Source of the DNA: Paralichthys olivaceus
Lineage: Eukaryota > Chordata > Actinopteri > Pleuronectiformes > Paralichthyidae
Assembly: GCF_024713975.1 (NCBI RefSeq)
Contig: NC_091110.1
Location: 558,001-622,000 of the forward strand
DNA length: 64,000 nt
Reading direction: 5' to 3'
The notes under the pieces are model-generated. The model was not told the origin of the DNA, searched no databases, and saw nothing but the letters and a program-made list of their open reading frames with translations. This document shows positions 1 through 10,555 of the stretch, piece by piece; positions within the stretch are counted from its first letter, which is position 1, and each line of letters opens with the position of its first letter. A program made the translations under genes and the position numbers.

Positions 1-546
1 TCCCTAATCAGAAGCTCATCCTTCTGTTTGAGCTTCTCTTCCAGAGCCTTCACCTTGTTGCTCTGTACAGCCAGTTCAGCCAGTTTACCATTGTGGGCTT
101 TAGAGTGAGCTGTCACTTTCTCCTTCTCCCTCATCAGAAGCTCATCGTTCTGTTTGAGCTTCTCTTCCAGAGCCTTCACCTTGTTGCTCTGTACAGCCAG
201 TTCAGCCAGTTTGCCATTGTGGGCTTTAGAGTGAGCTGTCATTTTCTCCTTCTCCCTCATCAGAAGCTCATCGTTCTCTTTGAGCTTGTCTTCCAGAGCC
301 TTCACCTTGTTGCTCTGTACAGCCAGTTCAGCCAGGACACCAATGTGGGCTTTAGAGCGAGCTGTCATTTTCTCCTGCTCCCTTATCAGAAGCTCATCAT
401 TCAGTTTGAGCTTCTCTTTCAGAGCCTTAATCTCAGACTGCATTGTTCCACATGTCTGAAAAATGGAAACATGGAATTCATTATTAAAAGACCTGAACCT
501 GAACATACATTTCTAAAAAAAAAAAAATTCTTACCAGGATGTCCAT
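1..546 (-). CDS. Coiled-coil repeat protein, copy A (3' part outside window)
   Basis: Second copy of the gene at 31454-32947, cut by the window edge. Exon 1 is 535-546 and encodes only MDIL. Its donor (GTAAG) begins at 534, the intron is 456-534 (79 bp, acceptor TTTTTCAG), and exon 2 runs from 455 leftwards, open to base 1. The reading frame starts TCGTMQSEIKAL and then enters near-identical 42-residue coiled-coil units. From the exon 2 start to base 1 this copy is exactly 126 bp shorter than the matching stretch of the other copy, so it lacks one whole repeat unit; the missing unit is the one containing DEILMREQ. The function is not recognised. The copy looks intact as far as it goes, but its 3' end cannot be judged. 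Confidence 0.7.
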
Positions 547-2165
547 TTTGGTAAAGGGGATTTGTAGTTATGAGAGCAGTGTCTTCTTGATGAATTTTTA
601 CTGAACAAATCAGCGGTTGTCTCCGTAGGCAGGATTGTTGTCTTCACTAATGAGGACTGTGGTCTTCTCAGTTGACGGTCTGTTATTTTCACAAGCTAAT
701 AACTTGAAGCAAGGGAACTTGTTATTTATGTTTGCTTGTTCAGAGGACCAAAGAAATATCCTTTAATGTCTAGAGTTTTTGGTTCTTTGATTGGATTTGA
801 TAAGGATATGCAGGCCAGCAATCCCTTTGATGGTTGGCCCCTCATCAATCATCAAAGAAGATTTTTAAGAAGCAACTGTTTCCATGGCAATTTTTATAAC
901 TCCACAACATGGCGGCCCCTGGGGGTTTATCAGGTTGACTTCTATATGATGCACATCACTGCGGAGCATACACAAATCCTGAGCTAGGCGGCTACTATAC
1001 ACATGTTGCACTGATAGCTACAGTGATCCCTGTCTGAGACTGAGGTTAGTCTCTTGACCAAATGAAGAAAATCAATCAAGGATTTCAGATCCATTAGATA
1101 ATGTGTGATATGCTTGAGGGAATAAATGAAATATGCTATGAAGTGTTAAATTAAGTATGTAGATATGTACATAAGCATCAACAAAATATAAGTCTATGTG
1201 TCAGTAAGTACATAGTGTGAAATCTTAACAGCACAAGCATTATAAAATAAATGTAGTAGGATGAAAATAAAATAATGAAAATGGAAAACACTGTAGAGCA
1301 GCTGTAGTCAACTACTTTACCATCACCGGAAAGTGGGTACATTTTTGCAAACTAATTTTTGCATTGTGTGTCACTGAGAGCATGGGGAATTGTGCATTTC
1401 TGCAGCATGTTTGGATTCGTGTTTGTAAAAAATGTGTGTGTGTGTCAGGAAAGTGTGGACCTTGATGCTGGCTGGTTTCTAAAACTGATGCGAAATAATT
1501 GAGAGGATGTATATTTACATGTTGATCTATGTGATTTTAGTGTGTGAGAGCTATTGATGCACAACACAGGCACTGACATTCTGTGATTAAGCATTGTATT
1601 GTTGTGTGTTGTTCATGTGTTCAATGTGATTTGACACTGCAAATAAAGGTTTCATATTTTAATTTCATTCATAGATTCATGGCTATTGAGCAGTGCTTTG
1701 TGAGTGTTGGTCGAATACTGTCACTGGCATAAAATATTAATGAAAATGCATATTATTAATATTTGTATGTGTGTATATTAAATCAATACAATTGTTAATG
1801 CATCTGCAGATGTGTTTGACTGTTTCCATTTAACTTAATTTACTATGTTCCACTTAATACTGGGCTAAAAGGATTTTTTTATGTAATATTTATGTCTTTG
1901 TTATGCACATTAGTCATCCAATCATTACTGATTTGATGATATAGAGCTCAGTCTGAATGCAGACAATTATTTCTTCAATGCAAAATATATTTTAAAAATC
2001 TTGCCTCCATTTGTTTACATATGATAATGAACAAAAATAATAACCAACAGATTTGACACATCTCACACAATTCATTGACCCTCAACATGCCTTCATCAGC
2101 CGTGAGTGTGGCACATTATGTCATTCTTTGTCGTATATGGTCATCAATAATTTAATAATAATTTA
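547..2165. repeat. 5' flank of coiled-coil gene, duplicated at 32948-34570
   Basis: Near-identical to the 5' flank of the copy at 32948 onward, with scattered substitutions and a GT-microsatellite length difference near 1435-1447. The first ~150 bp upstream of the ATG is a plausible 5' UTR, with a TATA-like CATAAATAA near 725-733 on the minus strand. No further coding region is seen; the rest is AT-rich. Confidence 0.75.
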
Positions 2166-2345
2166 TCTCAGACTCCCTCTCCGGAATCGAACCCTGTAGG
2201 CACAAAAAGTACCATTGAAAGTTGGCAGACATTCGAATGAGACGTCGCCACCACGAGGGCCAGCGATCAGTTCGAGGTCATCTAGTGTCACCAAAGCAGC
2301 CGGGGCACAACGAGTCTGATAAATGCACCTGTTGGGGAAGCGGAG
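2166..2345 (-). pseudogene. 18S rRNA-derived fragment
   Basis: Read on the minus strand this stretch carries several blocks of the conserved 5' domain of nuclear 18S rRNA in the right order: TGATAAATGCAC and CACCAAAGC (read on plus), then GGCGACGTCTCATTCGAATG, GTCTGCC, CAACTTTC, and GGGTTCGATTCCGGAGAGGG followed by a GAG-CTGAGA-like end. Compared with functional 18S rRNA, short blocks are missing between these, including the segment between GTGCCTAC and AGGGTTCG. It is therefore a decayed, internally deleted fragment rather than an rRNA gene. The left ~80 bp recurs at 34570-34655, where the duplicated block stops. Confidence 0.8.
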
Positions 2346-2616
2346 AGCGGGCGAGGAGTGGAGTTCGGTTGGGGGGGTGGAATTTTGCGGGAGTTATTTT
2401 ATATGCTGCAAGACTCAGCTCAAGTTATTGTGACATGGCCTAATGCTGCTCTCTTGCACGCTGAGACATCGGTGATTGCAATTGACCATGCACGTGCCAG
2501 TTGGAATGGCAGTAAGCCAGTTTTCAGACTATATTGTTGAGGGAAGGCTTCTAAGTCAGGCAAATTTATATTGCCAAATTACAATTTGTAATAATGTGTT
2601 ATCTTTGCTTTTGTAG

Positions 2617-3202
2617 TGTTGATGCAGCAAAAGAGGATGGGTCACTTGGAAGGCTCGTAAATGACAACCATATGAATCCCAATGCCAAGATGAAGTACTT
2701 GACAGTGATAGGGAAGCCCCATCTGTGTTTGTTTGCAAAACGTGACATAAGTCCAGGAGAAGAGATCACCTATAATTATGGTGAATCAGACTGGCCGTGG
2801 AAATGCAAGGTGGTCAAAATGATTCTTTGTATAACTGATAGTTCTCATAAAGGACATGCTCTTACCATACAAAAATTCACATACATAAACATATAGTCCA
2901 TCTTTATACTGCATTAAATACAGTAATTCAAATTCATTTAGATTTAGTGAAATACATCTACACTGCCACATGCACACATGAAAGATATTGACTATATTAG
3001 AACATTTATTTTTACTTGATTTCATCAGTCTGATATCTGTCATTAATATCTCCAGACAACTAAAGAAACACCTATGGAGGGGCAACAGGATGAGGTATCA
3101 TCCATATCGGAGCCCTCTACAGGTACTCAAAAGGCATCAACAAGTCGGCGGCAAAAAACCGGCATCTACGACTGCATCAACTGGTCTTGTAAAAAGCTTT
3201 AA
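2617..3202 (+). CDS. SET-domain methyltransferase C-terminal exons (KMT5A-like)
   Basis: Exon 2617-2809 follows the acceptor CTTTTGTAG and encodes VDAAKEDGSLGRLVNDN..., PHLCLFAKRDISPGEEI and TYNYGESDWPWKCK. These are the C-terminal half of a SET domain: the RLVND(N/H) cofactor-pocket motif, the RDISPGEE(I)xYNYG motif with the tyrosine that lines the active site, and the post-SET junction. The exon ends in phase 0 at AAG/GTGGTC. A second exon, 3056-3202 (acceptor TATCTCCAG), continues in frame with an acidic tail (TTKETPMEGQQ...) and ends INWSCKKL-stop. The family methylates lysine, typically H4K20 in KMT5A. The N-terminal half of the SET domain is not visible upstream, so this is a partial gene or a pseudogene. 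KMT5A-like copies are multi-copy in many fish. Confidence 0.65.
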
Positions 3203-3293
3203 TCACTTAAGTTAGATTTTCATGCATTATAAACAGGTGAGGGAGGGGATCCCGGAGCTCCATGTCAGCTTTCCCCTCTCTGTCTGCAGTGGA

Positions 3294-3420
3294 TGGGCCA
3301 GCAAGGATATATTCTGTATATATTTGACAGCACTTGCACATCAAACACATTGGCCACGAGAACTAAATCTACTTTCCCTACATGTATCTATCAACGGCCT
3401 CTGCCAGGACTGGTTGGGGT
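3294..3420 (+). other. Exon-like open stretch, unrecognised
   Basis: A pyrimidine-rich acceptor (CTCTCTGTCTGCAG) is followed by an open frame (WMGQQGYILYIFDSTC...) ending at a good donor (GGTTGGG/GTGAGT). It lies 90 bp after the SET-domain stop. No homology is recognised, and it could be chance splice-like sequence. Confidence 0.25.
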
Positions 3421-4240
3421 GAGTGGAGAAAAAAAAAATATATAGGGGAACAAAAGGAAATAAAGGGGGGGTGGAGTCACAGTCTCTGGTCATGGGCTTG
3501 AATCCAGCCCGGGAATCACCACCTGGATGTTGGCATGGTCTTCCAAGGGCGCGTTGGTCCCTCCGGGCACTCCTACCTCCCTCATGGTCCAACATGTGCA
3601 GTAGTAGTAGTGAACATGGCTCCAAAGGTGAGAGGTCCTCAGGTGAGAGTGCTGGTGGTTGCATGACCCTCCACGTTAGCCCTGCGACAAACCGGTGACC
3701 TCACTAGGTCCATCCCTCATCAGGACCCAAGCCAGGATGGGTTCCGGAGAGCCGCACAGCATGGACCAAGGAGGGGAGGAGAAGACCCAAGGAATTAGAG
3801 ACATGTAATAAGATACGATAAAATAAACAAGGCAGAGAGAGAAGAGGGAAGGTGCTGGTTTCTGGTGCCTGATGGGTGATCCCCCAGCCGTCTAGGCCTA
3901 TAGCAGCATAACTATGGATGACTATGGCTCATGACGTATCCACGCTTGTAAAGTCATTTTGAAAGAATTACTGGTAGTGCTGGAAGTGTGTAAATCTCAG
4001 AATCACTTTCTAGTTAACTTTGAGCCTTTTACCACGATAACAATATACCTCTTCATGGCCCAACAAGTCACACCTCGGGCAGGGTGGGGCTAAAAGCCCA
4101 GCTGGCCCCTAATGCAAACAACAGACCCAATACAAAAGTGATTTAGACTTGAAGGGAACAGTCTTGATTCTATGAGCTTCTAAAATATACCGTGTAAACA
4201 GAATGCTATGCTTGTGTTTCCTATTGATGAACAGTTCTGA
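3421..4240. other. Non-coding stretch with LINE-tail remnant
   Basis: G-rich, low-information sequence. About 3840-3935 resembles the L2 3' UTR seen at 7430-7490 (GATCCCCCAGC..TCTAGGCCTATAGCAGC), so an old minus-strand LINE tail is likely. No convincing ORF. Confidence 0.4.
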
Positions 4241-4439
4241 CTTGCAGTGCCTGCTCTCAATTTCAAGTCAATGTCATTGCCACAAATTTTTCAAAACATG
4301 AAAAGGCCCACTTTACTATCTTATTATTACAAAAGTGATATTTCAAGAAAAAAGTTTCAAATGGTTTTCATTGTCTGTTACACAAATAAACCAATTCCAG
4401 AAGTACATGTTGACATTACATCTGCTCAACTTTCGAAAT

Positions 4440-4620
4440 ACAAAAAATTGGCTAATAATAGTCTATTGCCGGGAATCGAACACAGGCCTTCTGCGCTAAA
4501 CGTCCCTTACACGTTCTCATTCATTCTCTATGGTAGTGCTAAATCACTATGGACATAATGCCCCTCCCGGCGACTGAACATTATGGCGCTGTTTCAGCTT
4601 CATCTCTGTCTCTCTTCCTC
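4440..4620 (-). repeat. tRNA-like dispersed repeat, copy 1
   Basis: Shares about 150 bp with 6165-6345: the ends CTATGGTAGTGCTAAA, ATAATGCCCCTCCC and GGCGCTGTTTCAGCTTCATC occur in both, in the same order. On the minus strand it holds a pol III B-box-like GTTCGATTCCCGGC preceded by GACGTTTAGC, suggesting a tRNA-derived repeat. Confidence 0.5.
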
Positions 4621-5137
4621 GACTTTTCCTTCAACTTCCGTGACTGAAGAACAACAAACTACAGCAGATGTTGCTCTACAACTACTTTACACATGTGAGG
4701 TGCTTTATTCAGCAAAGGTAAGAGACTGTTTGACTAAAGACCAGATAAATGACGGGCAAATGTATGTGTCACAGTGTCTCTTTGTTTTTTATATTAAATT
4801 AGATCCATCTCTGTGATTTTCTGTTACTGTATTTGTACATGATTTTTGATGATATATAGGATATATTTCTTGGCTTAGACTAATAAACTCTAAAAAAGAA
4901 AAAAAGATTATATCTATCCATGTGAATGTGTACAAATAAAGTCTATTGTTGTCTTGTTGTCTTAAGGCCTCAGCCCCCTCCACTGTCCCCAGCAAAGTGA
5001 AAGGACAGTCAAAAGTTTTATTTAACAATTTCTACACTGTGACCCATATGTGTTTTTCAGCATGTAAATAGAATACAAAGTAAATAGAGGAAGTAAACAG
5101 TAGTATACTGGTTGTAACTGAACCATTGATCTTTTCA

Positions 5138-5777
5138 GGAATCTACATGCTGAGATCTCCTCTGCCCCTCATATACGTGAACAACCACACAGTAAGATGT
5201 ATCATACGGTTAATCTTGAGTATTATTGGGCCCCAAACCACTCCTCCTTCAAGATGACCCTCATCCTGCTCATCATGAACAACCTGCTGCCCATCACCAG
5301 GGGGACGCCTCTCATCAGTGAGTGTCCGACCCCTGTGATGCTGGAAAGGGAACATTTCTTGGTAGAAAGTAGTTCCACTGAAAAGTGTGTCAATTATTTG
5401 GTCAACGGGACAGTGTGACTTTAAAAGAAATTATTAATTTGTTTAATTTATTGTGAACAACAGGTTCCTCGAGTTTTATTGTAAACATCATTTCCAACAC
5501 AAGATCATAGCTAAGATACATGATGTTATTGAAAAGTTGACTGAACTGTCGTATGTTGTGTCCTGCAGACGTTTTCTTCTGCATCAGTCTCATCCTGATG
5601 GTGGCCAGTCTGTTGGAGACGGTGCACATCACTAACATCCAGTTCAGGGCCAGTCAGTACAGTGCCGTGCCTCACTGGCTCAGCGTCCTCGTCCTACAGT
5701 ATCTCGCTGTTCTTGTGTTCATCCCTCCTATGAAGAGGAGCAACACAGTCACAGTCTTCTTTAACCCAGTACTAGAG
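5138..5777 (+). pseudogene. 5-HT3-like pentameric ligand-gated channel, fragment
   Basis: Three exon-like pieces lie in order. 5138-5186 (IYMLRSPLPLIYVNNHT) resembles part of the extracellular domain and is followed by a GTAAG donor. About 5222-5317 encodes SSFKMTLILLIMNNLLPITR and ends in a GTGAGT donor. 5569-5777 (acceptor TGTCCTGCAG, donor GAG/GTATAT) encodes NVFFCISLILMVASLLETV, the third membrane segment, and then a cytoplasmic start (PHWLSVLVLQYLAVLV). The order and motifs match 5-HT3-receptor-like Cys-loop channel subunits of fish. The Cys-loop and first membrane segment are absent, and the pore helix looks about five residues short compared with family members. The reading is a decayed gene; the family call is fairly sure, the exact subunit is not. 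Confidence 0.6.
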
Positions 5778-5849
5778 GTATATTGATATTATCTATACAA
5801 TTTATATATCTATATCTATATATTATTTATATAAATTATGCTGAACAAG

Positions 5850-6105
5850 TCATGAAAACTTTAATCAGACAGTTGGAAGAAGTGGTTCTGACCAAGCAAC
5901 ATTCAGTGGAAGTAGAGCAAAACTGTTGTCCTCTTTCAGATGATATTTCTTCTATTCGTCTTTTACAAAGTACCCTGAGCAAATAGATAATAATGTATGA
6001 GATGGAGAACATCTTTTCCTCCTCTACAATCCCTCTTTTCTAGATCCTGTGCAAACTTGATGAATGGAAGGGGAGGAACCCATTTAATGTGGATGCAGGT
6101 GTGGA
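5850..6105 (+). other. Possible further exons of the channel or a neighbour
   Basis: An open stretch near 5848-5986 (VMKTLIRQLEEVVLTKQHSV) could be the intracellular amphipathic helix of the channel, but no fourth membrane segment follows before a stop. A separate exon-like piece at about 6043-6098 (acceptor TTTTCTAG, ILCKLDEWKGRNPFNVDA, then GTGTGG) is unrecognised. Confidence 0.25.
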
Positions 6106-6164
6106 TTCAGTTTTTTAATTTTTTTTCACTTTCACAGGAAATTCTCGACATTTTATGTAAAAAA

Positions 6165-6345
6165 TATGTTCCTCTCCATCAGGGAATCGACCCCTGTCTC
6201 CCGCGCAGCAGCCATGGATTGTTTAGCTAAACGTCCCTAAACACATTCCCATTCGTTGTCTATGGTAGTGCTAAACTACTATAGACGTAATGCCCCTCCC
6301 GTAATGTCACTGAAAATTTTGGCGCTGTTTCAGCTTCATCTCCAG
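6165..6345 (-). repeat. tRNA-like dispersed repeat, copy 2
   Basis: Partner of the repeat at 4440-4620. The minus strand contains CTGCGCGGGAGAC followed by GGGGTCGATTCCCTG, like the anticodon-arm-to-T-arm half of a tRNA-Gly-type gene. It runs directly into the 3' end of the L2 LINE at 6345. Confidence 0.5.
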
Positions 6346-6806
6346 TTCTCAGGAGTCAGGGTCGAGGTGAAGTCTGAACAAATGAGTCTTGAGTCTTTTG
6401 CGGAAGATGGAATGCGATTCTGCTGTCCTGACATTGGTCGGGAGTTTGTTCCACCACTGATGTGCTAAAACAGAGAAGGGTCGCAACTTCGCTGAGCGGG
6501 CTTTGTTTGCTCTCAGTGATGGGGGTACCAGTCGGCCAGCTGATGTAGATGAGCAAAGTGCTCTCGCTGGGGCATGTGGTGTGACTAGTGTTTGGAGGTA
6601 GACAGGTGCAGTTGCATTGACGGCCTTGAAGGCCAGGACCATCATCTTGAATCGGATGCTGGCCCCAACAGGAAGCCAGTGGAGGTCACGGAGGAGGGGG
6701 GTCACATGGGACAATTTGGGAAGATTGTAAACGAGGCGCGCTGCAGCGTTCTGGATACGCTGCAATGGTTTAGCTGCAGAGGCTGGGAGTCCAGCCAAGA
6801 GGGAGT
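6345..6806 (-). mobile_element. L2-type LINE 'A', 3' part of ORF2
   Basis: An open frame with the C-terminal region of L2/CR1 reverse-transcriptase proteins: NSLLAGLPASAAKPLQRIQN, AARLVYNLPKLSHVTPL, LHWLPV, then WWNKLPTNVR and the FRKRLKTHLF end. It continues the element at 8393-10370, from which it is separated by the inserted LINE B. A stop follows HLDPDS at 6349, and the element is cut there against the tRNA-like repeat, so its own 3' tail is missing. Confidence 0.85.
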
Positions 6807-8392
6807 TCAATTCAATTCAATTTTATTTATATAGCGCCAATTCATGATTTACATTATCTCAAGGCACTTTACATTTAAAGGTCAAGAACTTAAAACAATA
6901 TTAACATAGAGAAACCCAACAGTTCCCACAATGAGCAAGCACAGGCGACTGTGGAGAGGAAAAACTCCCTCATTAACAGGGAGAAACCTCTGGCAGAACC
7001 AGGCTCAATGTGGGCGGTCATCTGCCTCGACCGGTTGGGGTGAGGAAAGAAAAGTAAGGGGGAGGAAAGGAGAGATGGGTGGAAAGTGGGGGAGAGAAGA
7101 GAGAGATGAGGTGGAGAGAGAGAGACCGGGAACAATTTGGCACCATCAGTATCAAGGCTGAATATAACAATAACAATGTAGTGATCTACAACAGGATTAG
7201 ATATATGAATGAATTACTGAGTTATTGTAATAAATGATGACAATGGTGATGGTAGTCGTTGTTGTCCTGCAGTCCCGGTGCCGGAGTTATCTGAAACGAG
7301 ATAGAGAGAAGAGCCAGAGGGACTATGGGAGGACAAAGTGACACTTTGACATGATGACATGTTAAAACTAATAAATAAATAAATAAACAGGTGTGGGGGG
7401 GCAGAGAGACAGAGGGAAGTGAAGAAGTGCATAATGGGAGTTCCCCCAGCAGTCTAAACCTATAGCAGAACAACTAAGGGATGGTTCAGGACTCACCTGA
7501 TCCAGCCCTTACTATAGGCTTTGTCAAAGAGGAAGGTTTTTAGTTTTACTTTAAATGCTGGGACAGTGTCTGCCTCCCGAACCCAGAGTGGGAGCTGGTT
7601 CCATAGGAGAGGAGCCTGATAGCTAAATGTTCTACCTCCTGCTCTACTCTTACAGACTCTTGGAACCACTAGAGACCCTGTGTTTTGGGAACGAAGTGAG
7701 CTACTTGGATAATAAGGTGTTATCAGCTCTTTGATATATGAGGGGGCGTGATTGTTGAGGGCTTTAAAAGTGAGGAACAGGATCTTGAATTCTATTCTAA
7801 ATTTTACCGGGAGCCAATGTAAGGAAGCTAAGACAGGAGTGATATGATCTCTCCTTCTAGTGGCTGTCAGCACTCGTGCTGCAGCATTTTGGACCAACTG
7901 GAGACTTTTAACAGTCTTCATGGAGCATCCTGCTAATAGAGAGTTGCAGTAATCTAATCTAGAGGTTACAAACGCGTGGACTAGTTTTTCAGCATCCTGC
8001 TTAGACAGGATGTTTCTAATTTTGGTAATATTGCGCAGATGGAAGAAAGCCGTCCTAGACACTAGTTTAATATGGGGGTCAAATGACATGTCTTGGTCGA
8101 ACAACACTCCAAGGTTCCTCACAGTGGAGCTGGAAGCCAGACTGACCCCATCCAAAGTGACTATCTGGTCAAACAGTGTTTCTTTGAGATGTTTAGGGCC
8201 AATTACAACTGAGTTTAAAAGTAGAACATTTTGGGTCATCCAGGCCTTGATATCTTTGAGACATTCCTGAAGTTGAACTAGGTGATTAGATTCATCATGC
8301 TTCATGGAAATATACAATTGGGTGTCGTCTGCATAGCAGTGGAATTGTATGTGGTGCTGTCTGATAATGTTGCCTATCATTAGGCAACATTT
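6807..8392 (-). mobile_element. L2-type LINE 'B' inserted into LINE A
   Basis: The 3' end (6807-6832) is the repeated ATTCA tail plus TTTTATTTATATAGCGCC, typical of teleost L2 LINEs, followed by a ~680-bp 3' UTR. The coding part (7493-8390) encodes the second half of the reverse transcriptase: the YADDTQLY catalytic motif, RNLGVLFDQDMSF, TSRLDYCNSLLAG, LHWLPVKFRIEFKIL, and the FKVKLKTFLFDKAYS end. The element is 5'-truncated at GNIIRQHH. Its frame is continuous with the host LINE, so an apparent 320-residue ORF (7493-8455) is a chimera whose first ~21 residues (MDCPAPPNITAVARSCRSAL) belong to LINE A. Confidence 0.85.
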
Positions 8393-10370
8393 GTAGAGGG
8401 CAGACCTGCAGGATCGGGCCACAGCAGTGATGTTGGGGGGCGCAGGACAGTCCATCGTCTAGGATTACGCCCAGGTTCCTTGCCGTCGACGAAGATGGTA
8501 CCGTGACATCCTCGACAGTGACTTACAGGTCCATATGAGGGCAGTATTTCCCCGCGATGAAGAGCAGTTCAGTTGTCTAAGGTTGAGTTTGAGGTGATGC
8601 GTAGCTGTCCAAGCGGAGATGTCTGCCAGACATTCCGAGATGCACGTCACAACGTGGGTGCTGGAGGAGGATGTGGGAAGAGAGAGGAACAGTTGGGTGT
8701 CGTCAGCATAACAGTGGTAAGAGAATCCATGCGATGTGATTGCAGAGCCTAGCGATCGAGTGTATAGTGAAAACAGAAGTGGTCCTAATACTGAGCTTTG
8801 AGGGACACCAGTTTCCAGAAGGCAGGGATTGGACAAGGAGCCATTCCATGTGACCTGAAAGGTGCGATTTGTCAGGTATGATGTGAACCAGGTCAGAGCA
8901 GAGTCAGCAATGCCAAGTTCAGCCAGAGTGGAGAGGAGGATTTGGTAGTTGACTGAGTCAAACGCAGAGGATAAGTCAAGGAGAATGAGGACTGACGAGT
9001 CGGACGAGGCTCTGGCGGCACCGAGAAACTCAGTCACTGTGAGGAGGGCCGTCTCAGTGGAGTGACCAGTCCTGTAGCCTGACTGATTAGGGTAAAGGAA
9101 GTCATTTTCTGAAAGATAGGAGGACAGTTGGTCTTAGACTGCATGTTCCAGTGTTATAGAGAGGAATGAAAGAAGAGATACAGGTCTGTAGTTTCAGATG
9201 TCAGCTGAGTCTAGGGTGGGTTTCTTTAGGAGTGGCTTTACCATGGCTGTCTTGAAAGGAGCTGGAATAATGCCTGAAGTGAGGGAGGAGTTGATCGGAG
9301 TGGTGAGGAATGGCAGGATGTCATGAGAGATGTCTTGGAGAAGGGAGGAGGGAATCGGGTCAAGGGAACAGGTGGTGGCACGGTTAGACGTCACTAGCGT
9401 GAGAACATCTTCAGAGGAGAGAGGGCTGAAGCAGGTAAGGCCATCAGAGGTGAGGTTTGGGGGAGGTGCTTTCTGGATGGGCATAGGAGTAAATGAGGAG
9501 CTGATGTCTTTTACTTTCTTGGTAAAGTAAGTTGGAAAGTCATCAGCAGTGAGGGAGGAAGGAGGGTGAGGAGAAGGAGGGGTGAGGAGAGAAGAGAATA
9601 AGCAGAATAGTTTCCTGGGGTTGGAGGCAGAGGAGTTGATCTTTGACAGGTAGAAGGCAGATTTAGCTGCTGATACTGTTGAGGTGAAGTCAGAGAGGAT
9701 GTGGTGCTAATGGGCAAGGTCAACAGGATGATGTGATTTTCTCCATTTTCTCTCTGCTGCTCGTAGCACCGATCTATTGGTTCGCAGAGATTCAGACAGC
9801 CAGGGAAGGGGGGGTGATCGTGCCGGTAGGTAGGTGAGAGGATATAGAGCATCTAAAGAGGACAAGAGGGAGGATAGCAGAGTGGAGGAGGCTTCCTCAG
9901 TGGACATTAGTGAAAATTGGTCTGTAGATGGTAGTGAGGAAAGAACAGTAGAGGAGAGAGCAGAGGGAGAGAGGGATTTCAGATTGCAGCGGGTGATGAC
10001 TGTGTGAGGCCTGGGGGCGAGGGAGGTGGTGAATTTTAAGGGGAGAGAGAAAGTGACAGCGTGGTGGTCAGACACAGTGAGTGGGGTAACAGAGGGTGGC
10101 GAGGTACTTCAGGATCTTGTGAAGACAAGATCGAGTTGGTTCCCAGCCCGGTGGGTCGGTGGAGAGGGGTAGAGGGTGAGGTCAAATGTGGAGAAGAAGT
10201 CAATGAATTCAGAGGAGCGCAGCTTCTCTGGGGGATGTTGAAATCACCCAGGACAACGAGCGGTGTGCCATCGTCAGGGGAGCAGCTCAGGCAGTGTTTT
10301 CTGGAGTGATCCAGGTCTCGGTAAGGGCCAGGAAGTGAAGAGTCTGCAGGGAAGCATAGTAACATAATTG
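8393..10370 (-). mobile_element. L2-type LINE 'A', 5' part (endonuclease and RT, broken)
   Basis: Going 10370 to 8393: ALTETWITPENTA (start of the AP endonuclease), then PLVVLGDFNIP (catalytic D and N), SDHHAVTF (catalytic SDH), linker, SLDPIPSSLLQ and VKPLLKKPTLD, then LLDLSSAFDSVNYQILL (catalytic D of the reverse transcriptase), GVPQSSVLGPLLFSLY and YADDTQLF. The frame is broken several times by shifts, and most of the endonuclease between ALTETW and GDFN is deleted. The element is therefore inactive. The 5' end is near 10370. Confidence 0.85.
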
Positions 10371-10555
10371 ACAGATATGTATGTCACATTGTCTTAGGGA
10401 AAGTCTTTGCATTTTATATATAATAACATCGATATGTGTGCTTTTCTGTTCCTACTGCATATACAGTATAAAGTAGCGTGAGCTTAACTTAGCAACACCA
10501 CAACAAAACTTTACTGTAAGGTTATAAAGTTAATGTTATTTCCGTGGGACATGAA
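10371..10555. other. Short stretch between LINEs, nothing recognised
   Basis: AT-rich sequence with no ORF or repeat that I recognise. Confidence 0.4.

Noticed and set aside
1420..1450. GT microsatellite as a regulatory element
   Set aside because: Only a simple repeat differing in length between copies; no further evidence.
2222..2540. Two overlapping plus ORFs
   Set aside because: The first half is antisense to the 18S-derived fragment; no protein motif in the rest.
6592..6834. Plus-strand ORF over LINE A
   Set aside because: Antisense of the LINE C-terminal region.
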